This document shows positions 36,101 to 48,100 of a DNA stretch of 64,000 nucleotides, one piece after another; within the stretch, counting starts at the first letter, position 1; each line of letters begins with the position of its first letter. The translations under genes and the position numbers were made by a program. This DNA comes from Aristolochia californica. Taxonomy: Eukaryota > Streptophyta > Magnoliopsida > Piperales > Aristolochiaceae. The notes under the pieces are model-generated. The model did no database searches. It worked only from the letters and a program-made list of their open reading frames with translations, and was not told the DNA's origin. The stretch is from the NCBI GenBank assembly GCA_029961685.1, contig JARWKL010000006.1, forward strand, positions 3,286,001 to 3,350,000, read 5' to 3'.

Positions 36101-39100
36101 TGAGTTTGAGTTTTCCTTGGTCAAGGAGAGTTTCTGGAAGTCGAAGGTGGTGTAAGGGTGGTGATAAGGATGAGAATAGGGAAAGGAAAGGGGGTTAGGC
36201 GTCCTTTGAAGTGGTTGTGGAGCAAGGTTGATTTGAGACAGGTGTTGTATGTGTTTGACTCTATATTGGCCTCTTATGCTGGTCTTCTTGATGTCTCTAA
36301 CTCCATCACAGCAGAGCTTCAAGCTCTCTGCCATGATCTCTTGGTCTTCAAAGATAAATTCGTGGTGGTCACCTCCATGTTGTAGGCGACTTGAGATGTG
36401 TTGTCAACTTGTGTGCTGGTTTGAAGGGGTCACCTTGGAGTCATTGGACTTGTTTTTTTCGAAACACAGGATCGTACTAGATCTATTGGATGTACTTGGA
36501 GTCATGTTCCTAGAGTGGCTAATGGTTTAGCTGCCTCTCTTGCGAGAGAGGGGGTTTTCCTTCAAGTGCTCATTATTAGGAGCTCCTCCTTTGTTGTAAT
36601 TGCTCTTGGCGCTTTTTTGATAAAATTTTGCCTGTCTAAAAAAAAAAAACTACTTATATTATCTTTCCTTTAACCAAAAAGAAGATAATTTTATGTATAT
36701 TTTTTTTTATCAAGCTTAACTTAAGTGTCTTTCTTTATCTTTGTAATTTTTTTGTGTGCTAACATTTATATCAAGTTAGCATTATTTTCTTCAACAATAA
36801 AAGGAAAAGTTGGCTTTATTCCGAAGTGAAAGTAACCAAAGCAAGTTTAATGTAATTTGAAGTGTTCCTTTTTGTACACCGAATAAGCACATGATAATAT
36901 CTTGCCATTTAAGTTCCATAGTAATTTGTATCAACCAGAGTTTTTTTATTTTATTTTAAATTTTTAGGAAAGGTTCATTTCTTTCCAAGCCGGAAGGCAA
37001 GAAAAATGAAAAACACATGCAATATATATTTATATTAATATCTTTATATATATACCTATGGTATTAGTCAAAATGTTTGTCTTTATGTTTAAATTTGTAA
37101 ATAAATTTCCATCTGTAAATTGTGCATGTATTAATGTGCTTGGCTGTTTGTCTCTGCAGAAAGATAACATCAGGAACCAGCGTGAGAATCTGGTTCTTTC
37201 TATTGCAAATGCCCAATCGCGCCTTGGCATACCTGATGGAGTTGAGCCAGTGAGTAATGTGCTGTATTTAAGGGTGAATTAGTTAAATGTGTTGTATTGC
37301 AGCTTATCTGGTTCAATGCTTGAGGAAAAATCATTTAACTTGTATTATTATTTTTTGAGATTGTTGGGTTGAACCTGGTTCCATCCCAAAATGATTAGCA
37401 ACTAAGTTGGCCTAATGCTTAACCTTATATAACTCAATAACTTTTCTTAACATATCTCAATGTGGGGTTTTTTTTTCCAGGCAACACAAGCCTCCACTTC
37501 CAGGCTCACACAAAAAGGGTCTAAGATGTGAGCACAAACTCCTAAAAAAAACACAACACTCAAACTCTCACCTCATGAGCTCACAACACATAAATAACTT
37601 GGGGATCACAAATTGGGGCTTGACACAAACATCCTGCTCTAATACTATTTTTGAATTGAATCTGGTTCCATCTCAAAATGACTAGCCTTTTAGGTGGCCT
37701 ATTGCTCTCAACAGAGATTATGTAAAAAATATTTTAGTTTGTATAAACGCATGCAAACAGGCGTGCACACTCATAGGTCAAAAACTTCACTTTCTGTACC
37801 TTTCAATTATACTTTTGAATTTTTATCCTTTTGTTAATGTTTATTTACTTCAATGATTTCTGCAGAAAGTAGATGAGAAAGCAATTACTGGGGTTTTTCT
37901 TAAAGTTTTGGATAACTATATGAAATGGTGCAAATACCTGCGTATACGGCTTGCATGGACTAGGTGATGTTATTTTCTTTTCTTCCAAATACTGTAGGTG
38001 GTTGTTATCCTTTTTTCATTTTTCACTTTGTTGTTGTCCATATATAACTTGAAAAAGAATATGTTGTTTGCAGTATAGAAGCAATCAATCGAGACAGGAA
38101 GGTTATTTTGGTTGCTTTATACTTTCTTATATGGGGTGAGGCTGCTAATGTTCGTTTTGCTCCAGAATGCCTGTGCTATATATTCCATCATGTGAGTGGT
38201 ACACGTCAATTTTCAATAAATAGATTACTTTCTTTTTTGTTTTACCTTTTTTACATTTCCCTCACTTTATTTCAGTTTCTTCTCTCACACATGTTCTATA
38301 TTCTCTAATATAAAAATGTCCCAACTACCTAAAATCTATTGCCATTTTGTTTTCAAGTGGTCTCATCTGTAAGCCTTAGTTTGGTTCATTGACATGTATT
38401 GCAAGTTAACGTGCCTGTCATTACTTGAATTTAGAAGGGTAGTTTGGTATTACTTTTGTATTTGTGTCCTCTCTCTTGGAGTAACAGGTATTGGTTATTG
38501 ATCTATTCGGCCAAGAACTTGGGTTGGCTCCTCCCCACGTCGGACTGTGCAACCTTTGATGTGCTGATCCTTCAATTTGCAGACGATACCATTTGCTTTG
38601 GGGTTGGTACTAAGGATCAGATCCGAAAACTGCGTGTTGTATTGGGACTATTTGAATTGGCTTATGGTCAGAACATTAACTGGAAGAAAACCACCCTCCT
38701 AGGCTATCATATCAACTCACCTGTGCTTCAGGGTATGGCTGATTTTTGGGGGTGCTCAGTGGAAAATTTGCCAGTTACATATCTTGGACTCCCACTTTTT
38801 GACCCTTCCTTCGGCAATGCTTTGGTCCCCCCTTATTGAGAAATTTGAGAAGAGACTAGTTACTTGGAAGGGTAGACTTTTATCTACTGTAGGGCGACTC
38901 ACTCGTCTCAAGTCTTGTTTGGCAGGACTGCCAAACTATTTATTTTCCTTCATGTACTGTCCGGCCTCCGTTTGCAAAAGGATTGATGCCATCCGTCAGT
39001 GTTTTCTCTGGAGAGGATCAGAGGACACCTTCAGATATCATTTGGTGAGTTGGAAGGATATTTGCGTGCCCCTCAATCGGGGTGGTTTAGGCATCCGGCC

Positions 39101-42100
39101 TACGAAGGAGATGAACAATGCCCTTATGCTCAAATGGATCTGGAACTTCAACATCAATCATAACAGCCTATTGGGAGATATGGTCAGGTTCTATCTTCAA
39201 CCTTTGGGTGCCTGGTGGAGCGAGGATGGCGCTACTTGTCAAAGTGGTTCCGTCCACTCTTGTAGGCGGTAACTTTCCGCACCTAACAGATCGGTCTATT
39301 GGCTTGTATTGGTTAGCCGCTGTCATGGTATCAGAGTTGGGCACGCCACGTCCCGCGTTTGAATCCCGTGAGAGGTGGTCAAGAATGGGCGGGGTGCGTG
39401 TCAGAGTGGTTCCGTCCACTCTTGTAGGCGGTAACTTTCCTCACCTAACAAACCGGTCTTTTGGGTTGTATTGGCTCGACGTTTGACATGGTATTAGAGC
39501 TGGGCATGCCACGTCCCGCGTTCGAATCCCGTGAGAGGCGATAGAGAATGGGTGGGGTGGGTGTCAGAGTGGTTCCGTCTACTCTTATCTTGGATAAGTG
39601 TGCTATGCTTTCCGCACCTAACAAGTCGGCCTTTTCGGTTGTATTGGCTAGGCACTTGACACTACTCGCTCCTATCCCTGATATGGAAATCAATTCAAAA
39701 GCTCCTCCCAATATTCAAAGATGCAACTTCCTTTCACACATGCAAACCCTCCTCATTTGGTTGGATGAATAGTGCGGCCCCCGCCTCCTCTCCGAGGACT
39801 TCCCAGGGATCTCTAGGGTAGCGAGGGACCTCTCTTGCTCAGTGGCTGATTCTTGGAGAGATCGCTCATGGAGTCTCACGTTTCGCCGAGGATTAAATGA
39901 TGAGGAAACTTCAGCTTTTTGCTCTCTCCTCTCCAGACTCAGCAACATTACTATTCGTGAGCATGCAGTTGATAAACTGACATGGAAGCCCAACGTTAAT
40001 GGCCGATTCACAGTTGCATCCGCCTACTCTCACATTAGAAAGCAAGATTACAACATGCATGAGCACAAGGCAAACCTGGCATGAAAACTCTCAGCGCCTA
40101 GTAAAATCAAATTCTTCGTGTAGACGGTCATCAGGGAACAAATCATCACTTCTGACAACCTCCATAAAAGAGCTTACACAACCCATGATTGTACTTGTCC
40201 CCTTTGTGGTGTGTGCAACGAGACAGTCTATCATGTTCTCTTACATTGTGATTTTTCCTGGCAAGTCTAGATGAAGATATTTCAGAAGATTTGACTCCAA
40301 ATAGGGCTACATCCGGACCTTTCGGCACCTATGAGATGGTTATGGGGATCCGCCTTCCTAGGTTGGGCAAGATAATTCTCTTGGCATGCCTTGCGCATGT
40401 CCCATGGTGGCTCGAGCGAAATAATCGAAGATTCAACTCCAAGGCTAGCACCCCGGATAATACAACTTCTCAGGCAGTGGGCCTTATCTCGAGTTGGTTA
40501 CATACTAGGAAGGAGTTTGCCTCTCTATCGGGCGTTTCCCTGCGGAAAAATTTGGGTTTGATCACGCATATGGCGGGCCCTTGTAGGAATCTGGTTATGG
40601 CCACCTGGGATCCTTCCCCTTCTGACTGCATCAAACTCAATTTTGATGGCAGTGCTTTAGACTGTCCTGGGTCGGCTGGAGCTAGTGGTGTTTTAAGAGA
40701 CAGCAGTGGAGACCCTATTCTATCTTATGTTGGGCCGGTGGGTATTGTTGATTCAAATACTACTGAAGTGTGTGCTCTTCTATTCAACCTCCAAATCTTT
40801 AAAGAGCGGCTTCATGGCAAACTGCTTATTGAAGGAGACTTAAAAACTGTCATCAGCTGGTTTTCAAAAGATAGCTCCCCCCCTTGGTGCCACTGGCCAA
40901 TCACTGATTGCATTGCTGACATTGTGTCATCGATTCATTGTAATTGCAACCTCATTCCTAGATCAACCAATTCTTTGGTTAATAAATTGGCAAAATTCGG
41001 AACTTCCCAGCATTCTCTCATTGTTTGGGAAGGCTTCCCCTCTCGTAATCTGCTTGTTTGAGCTCTCTTAATAAAATTCAGCATCATTTAAAAAAAAAAG
41101 GTATTGGTTATTGGGTAAAGTTAGGCAGTTTGGTTTTTTCAACTGTGTTCTATTTTATGGGTTTTATTGGTAGTAATAGAAAGGGGCAATTCAATCACGG
41201 ATGGCGACTGTTGAGGCTGACCAACTGAGCACGCAGATTGTACTCTGTGAGCGAGGTGGAATCGAAAGACTCGCTGACGATGGATTTGATTCACCAAAGA
41301 TGAGATGAGAAGAGACGAGACGAGACGGAGCACTACCTGATCGGAGACGACCAACTTGGATGATAGAGTCCTTGCGCTTAGACTTCAAATCACCTTCTCA
41401 ATGTTGCGAGCACAAGACTTCTCGATATGGCATTTTGATCGACAATGTGAGGACCGTTGAAGCTGAAGACGACAACAGTGAATGAACCACTATGCACAGA
41501 AGATCAACCCATGCCAATACCCACCATGACCTTGCTCCCTTGCTCTCTGGTCCCTTCCGCTTCGCCTATGGCCTCACTACCCTTGTAATCACCAGAGTAG
41601 ACCTGTGTTTTACTCCTTGCATTCACGTGATAGTCCAAAACGTCGAGAAGCACTCATTTATTTCCATCTCCACGATAGCCTGCACCTCCTGCATACACCA
41701 GTTCGCGGAAGCCACAACCCCACACCAAGCCATCACACCAAGGACAAAGGAACTCTGGATAGTGTCATTGTGCACCGGAGAAACCCCACTGAATGCCGAA
41801 TCGTTCAGTATCGGGGATGCACCGTCATGCCGCATATTGCTATTCCTTAAGCCACCAACGCCTCCTTCAGATGGGACCGCTTTCTCCAATGCTTGTGTAG
41901 CTTCCTACCGCCTCCACCATCCATGCACCAATGATACAACTGCATTCCCCTCTGTCCAAATCAACGCCCCAACTCAACCAGGAACCCACCAATACCCTCC
42001 CTGCCACCCCAGGCTCTCCCCCCTCACCTACCCTTGTCACCCTGACCTCTCTCACTCCACCTGCCTCAAACAATCACCCCCCTATCAACAATGCTGAGGA

Positions 42101-45100
42101 GAACCCACGTCCAATCACACCCGAAACCCTTGAACAGCCCACCGTCACCCCCTCCCCCTCTCTTGCTTCGTAGCCGTCTAGAGAAATTGGCATTTGCTGC
42201 CAATGCCAACTTTGGCGCCTCACCCAACAATGTGTATTGCTCTGGTTTGCCCAACAACTTCAATTGGATTATCACCCGCCATCCTCATATTTGAGACTTT
42301 TTTTTTTATGAAGGATGTAAAAATTTTTATAAAAGAGGGAGAGAAATATACAAACCTAACTTAGTGGGCCTTCCTCCACAAGTTGTTGGAGGGAAACACC
42401 CAACTTAACTTGAGAATCTGCCAAGTGATTGGTAGACCTAGGGATGTGGTCCAAGTACAATTCAAAAGAGAAGTTATATTACATATTTCAAAGCAAATGT
42501 CTCAATGTTGCTAGGGAGGATTGTTTGCCTTTGCGCACTACTCAATGACAATATTGGAGTTGCCTTCATAAGGAGGGGACCCACAAGATGGCCCTGGAAG
42601 ACCTGAAGCCCATTGAGTAATCTAGAGAGTTCTGCAGTGGTGGAGTCGGAAATTCCCAACGGTCCGGCGAAAGAGTAAAGGAGACGACTATTTTCGTCAT
42701 GGATTACTCCTTCGAAATCAGCAGGACCAGGGTAGCCAAAGGCGCTACCATCGAAGTTCAGCTTATAGTGGCCGCTGGTGGAGGAGCCCAGATCGCCATT
42801 GTTGGAGGACGAGTAGGATGCGCCTTCTCAACAACCAAACGCCTGTTCCCTCTGAGATTAGAGCCACTGAGGTAACTGAATTCCTTCTGAGTCATGTGCA
42901 AGGTTGATACTTGACCAACAATTTTATCTACCAGAACTTCAATTGTGGAAGATTTAAATTGAATTTTCGGCTATTCCTTTCCTTCCATAAGGCCCAAAGG
43001 ATATGGCCCATACAATTAGATATGAGCCGTTTTCCGAGTTTTCAGAGTCTTGCACTAGTGATTGAGAGGATAGTGGATGGTAAATTTTGGGAGGTACAGT
43101 ACTAGAGACCGATTTTATTAAGGAGGCTAGTCCAAACTGTATGGGCAAAGTGGTAGTGGAGAAGGACATGTGTGGCTGTTTCGGGGGTATTTTGGCAAAA
43201 GGGGTCCTGGACAGAAGTGCCGCGCCTAATGAGGGAATCAAAGATGAGAATTTTATTTCTACAAGCACTCCAAATGAAAAATTTCGCACAAGGTGGGGCA
43301 AGTAAGGTCCAAGCAATGGCTGCAAGGTTGCTTGGTTTAGGGGAGTTGGGACTGCGAAGGAAGTCATAGGCTGAAGTGGTGGTAAAAGATCCTTTGGGGC
43401 AAGGGGTCCAGATAAGTGTATCCGGCAAAGATGCCCGGATTTTTACCTTGGAGAGGCTGGTAAGGAGATTTGATGCCAAGATGGCCTCAGAGCCCGTAAA
43501 AGCTTTCTGAAGGTTCAAATTCCAGCCACCAGTTTCAGACCAGAGGTCAGAGATAGAAAGGTCAGAGATAGAAACATCAGTGCTCCTGGCCAAGTTTGAT
43601 ATGGAACCATGACTGCTTTCAAGACTACTTATGTGAGGTCAGCTGATCAGCTTGAAGATGTTTTACCAAGGTCCTCAGGAAGCAAGAGTTTTTCTTTTTG
43701 TAATAAACTAGGTTTTTTTGTATATCTGTGCTTTGATTGAGGGAAAGTGTTAGAAAATATTGCTATTTATGTAATTTCACACTATATATTTTGTTCCTCA
43801 TTGGTTAAGAAGTGTCACAGGTCTTTGTAGAAATTGTTAGAAGTAAAAAATCAGAGAGTTATTAAGTGAATAGGTAAGGTTTATTACTCACATATATGGG
43901 CCGCAATTTAGTTGGTGGATGTAAGTTAATATGGAATGGTGAGGGGCCGCTTTGTGACCCCTAACGTGACTGCTCTGTCTGCAATGGATCCATATTTTCT
44001 CTCCTTTCCTCTCTTTTGCGTCTCTTTCTCATGCTTCTATACTCTTAATTATAAATTTAACAGTAAACAAGGACTTGCATTAGTTAATAAGAAGTCTTAA
44101 CTTTTTCTTGGTTTGCTCCTAAAACCTTATTTGGGTCTGGTACCTGTGCTTTGTTTTTTGGCACTTGCAGTTGAAAGTCGCTTTACTGCTTTACTCACTT
44201 GTTGTGGCTTTAGCAAGTGCTTGAATTCTCATCATTCAGATTGCAAGTCTTGCTTTGAGTTCTCATTTCGGCTGGATTGATGGCTATTTTAAATAAAACA
44301 AAGAATTGTTGTTGAAGAACTTCCATGACCAACTCAAGGAAAGGGACAAAGGCCTTGCCTGTCTCACACCATGTTTTCTTGGGAAGTATCCAATGGCACA
44401 CCCGTTAGAAAGTTAGATAACTGGGTTCTCAAGCCATGCTTACTTGGCAAGTATGGTTTATTTTTCATCCTAAACTTTTATGGTATGCAGATGATTCCCT
44501 GAAATAAAGTGGGTTTAATAGACAGATAGGGATCCATCCTACACTTATTTTCAAGAGAAATTCATTGATACTATTGGAGTGAAAACTCCTGACCTAAGTC
44601 CGTGAAGTGCATTGTCCATTGTGCAAACCATGGTTTAGATATGTTCTTGCTGTATAGAGGCATATGGAAGTGTTACAGAGGTTGAAGCCTAGTATTTGTA
44701 CATTAATTGTCAGAGTGTTCCAAGTATTGTTTCTGAGTATGTATTTGAGAAAAGCATTTAAGTTGGTAAATATTCTCTTTTGGTAGGTTGTAATAGTTTC
44801 TAGCTTGAATTGTATTTAGTTCCTTATTCTGAGTTCCAAGTCTAAAAAACTTAAGTAATATCTCAAAAAAACAAAAGATCAGAATTGAAGTATGACTGGT
44901 CCATCAAAAATCAGTGAGGAGGCTTCTCTTTTCTTTGCACTCTATCAAAATTTCCTACTTCTCGACTGGCTCATTCTACTTTCTCTCCCTCTTTCTCTCT
45001 CTCACCACACACACAGGTTGAGAAAAAGAAATTACTAAGAAGAGTACATGTGACTACTTAAGGATGCATATTTGTCTCTATCCAAATTCTCTCTTATTGC

Positions 45101-48100
45101 TCATATCTTCTTCTATTAGACAGAATAACTAACATGCATGCACGTCTCAAATGACACATATGTGTCATTAGAGATGTGTATGCATGTTAGTTAGTGGTTC
45201 TTTCTTACATGGTCAGCTGGTACCATCTTTTATCAAATATTTGATTTCTGTGAACTTTAGATGGCCAAAGAGCTTGATGCAATATTGGATCATTCTGAAG
45301 CAAAATCAGCTGCAAGTTGCACCAGCGACAATGGTTCTGTGTCTTTTCTCCAAGAAATTATATTTCCTATTTATGAGACAATGGCAAAGGTCAGTGCCTC
45401 TTCTGTCTTAGGTTCTGTACTGAGTTTTGTTTATTGCAACTTTCTCTCATCAACACTAGAACCTTTACAAATCTGCTTTCTCTATATTTGCAGGAGGCTG
45501 ATAGAAATAACAATGGGAAGGCGGCTCATTCATCTTGGAGGAATTATGATGACTTTAATGAATATTTTTGGTTAGGATCTCTGTATTTTTGTGATATTGG
45601 CCTGTCTCATGCCCACATTTCCTTCTTAATCTTCCTTTCTTACTTCTGTTATTGGTGCTTCTATTTGTAGGTCACCAGTTTGCTTTGAGTTAAACTGGCC
45701 AATGCGTAAGGATGCTCGATTTTTGTTGGAACCAAAGGGATGGAAAAGGGTAACTGAAGAGCAGATAATTAATGCCAATCTTTGCTATGTGGATAGTTTT
45801 TTTATTGTTGTTATTGTTGTTGTTAAATTGAAGTTCGAATTGTTTCTGATAGAATTTTGATTTTATGAGGCATCTTCTACATATCTCATGTTAGTTTGCT
45901 GTCCTTCTCTCACTGCTGTCCTTCCAGCACACACACACACAACAAAAAAAAAAAAAAAAAAAAAAAAAGACAATAGCTTCTATTGCTCACCTTAGTTGAA
46001 TTTTATCTTTACCTCAATTTGCCTAGTAGTTTGTATTTCAGAGAGCTTCACAAAATGAGGGTGACAGATCATGACTAGGACATAAGTTTGCCTGGCACTT
46101 GAGTTTCATGCTTTTTTTAGAGGGAGGGAAAACATTAAAGCTAATATGTTAAAATATTTAGTCCTAAAGCTTTGAAGTCGTGACAGTGTTCTATTCGCTA
46201 TAAAGATCAATTCTCAATTTGGCCATATTTTGTTCTTGTGTTTACAATATGTGCTAAAGGTTTGCCAAATTAAACTGGAGATGTTTGTTTGTTGTTGAAG
46301 TATAAATCTCAATGCACCCAATTCCTGATTTCCATCGATAGATCAACTTCTTTGAACGAATGTGTCTTATGGGACAGTTGTTGTGTGGTGATGCATTGCT
46401 GTTGGTAGAATCGGTTTCAGTTTACTTTATCTCTCATTGCCAGACAGGAAAAAGCACATTTGTTGAGCACCGGACGTTCCTTCATTTGTATAGAAGTTTT
46501 CACCGGCTGTGGATATTTTTGGTCTTAATGTTCCAGGTTCAGCACTGAATAATTTTTTTTTCTTTAGCCCTAAGACATTCACTATGCTTGAGTTGACATT
46601 GGTTGTGCTGTCATTCCACATTCAGGCATTGACAATTGTAGCTTTCAACCATGGCAACATAAACCTTGACACTTTCAAAGAAGTTCTTAGTGTTGGCCCC
46701 ACTTTTGCAATTATGAATTTCTTGGAAAGTATGTTACTTCCATTGAAGTTGGATTTTCATTTTTGTTTCTCCATTTTGTGCTTTCTGCACATTATATCTC
46801 CTCATTTTCTGAAAAGTATTGTGTTTGCAGGTTTTCTGGATGTCCTGCTCATGTTTGGAGCCTACACAACAGCAAGGGGGTTTGCAATTTCAAGATTGGT
46901 TATCAGATTCTTTTGGTTTGGCATCTGTTCAGCATTCATTACATATGTCTACTTGTGAGTAATAACGACAATGAAGGCCACTATTGCCATGTGTTGTGCT
47001 TTTCGTATCAGATTTCCCTTTAGATTGATGATGTCCTGTTAACTTTCTCTCAGGAAGGTTTTACTGGAAAGGAATGATCAGAGTTCAAATTCAGACTATT
47101 TTCGCATTTATATTCTTGTGTTAGGTGTATATGCTGCCGTTCGCGTATTTCTTGCTTTATTCCTTAAATTGCCTGGCTGCCATACTTTATCCGAGATGTC
47201 AGATCAGCCATTCTTTCAATTCTTTAAGTGGATCTATCAGGTGAGTTGTCCTTGGTTAAATATATTGTTCCCTTGAATCTGGTTGGAATCTAGCTGCTCT
47301 AGAGCTTATGTGTAAAATAGAATGTTAAGTTTCATATTGAAACCATTTGCCACATGGAAGGCTCTAGAATCCGTATGCTCAGTCTATTCAATCTAGATGT
47401 TTAACTATGCATCTGCATACTACAGGAGCGGTACTATGTGGGCCGTGGTCTTTTTGAAAGGACAAGTGACTATCTCAGGTTTGTAAACTCATTATGAAAA
47501 TATGAATACGTGATCCATCAATAAATAATGTTGCATTGTTACATTAGTAGTATGATTATGAGCTTTGGAGGGGATATCATCCCTTCTCATGATAGGGGAA
47601 TCATTTGTTTATAATTGTTTTTATATTGGCGATTAGCCCTTGACTTTATAGCCACATAGGGGTGGGGGTGGTGGACGGGAGGGGAGAGGGGCTTTTGAGT
47701 GAGGTTTTGAGTTGGAGTCTCACCAGGGAGTTTGGTTGCAGTTCCTGTGTGTCATCTGCATTAAAAAAAGTGTTTAAAGTAATTCCTTTTCACAAGTGGG
47801 GAATCATTTTGTCACCAATTATTTGGTTGTTTTCCTCCTTGGTTAATGAAGGATATTCCTTTTGGCAATAAAATAGTTACCAGAGATGTAGTAGACTTGT
47901 ATCTTTACAGCTCTTTGCTTCTTGCTTTAATCGATTGGATTTGACATTGTTTCTTCCCTTGAATAACAAATTTCCTGCATCTGGCATCGCAGATATGTTC
48001 TTTTCTGGTTGGTGATTTTTGCATGTAAATTTTCTTTTACATACTTTCTTCAGGTAAGCAACTAATTCTTTCACAAATCATTCCTATAAATTTCTCTGCT

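Noticed and set aside
39326..39372. tRNA-like sequence with a B-box-like gttcgaatcccg near a tggtatcagag motif, as a tRNA or SINE
   Set aside because: No cloverleaf or A box could be built; LTR ends, the primer site and a 5-bp duplication explain it as a TRIM.
41492..42097. A 201-residue Pro-rich frame as a host protein
   Set aside because: No conserved motif, in an intron between two LINEs; kept only as an unassigned stretch.
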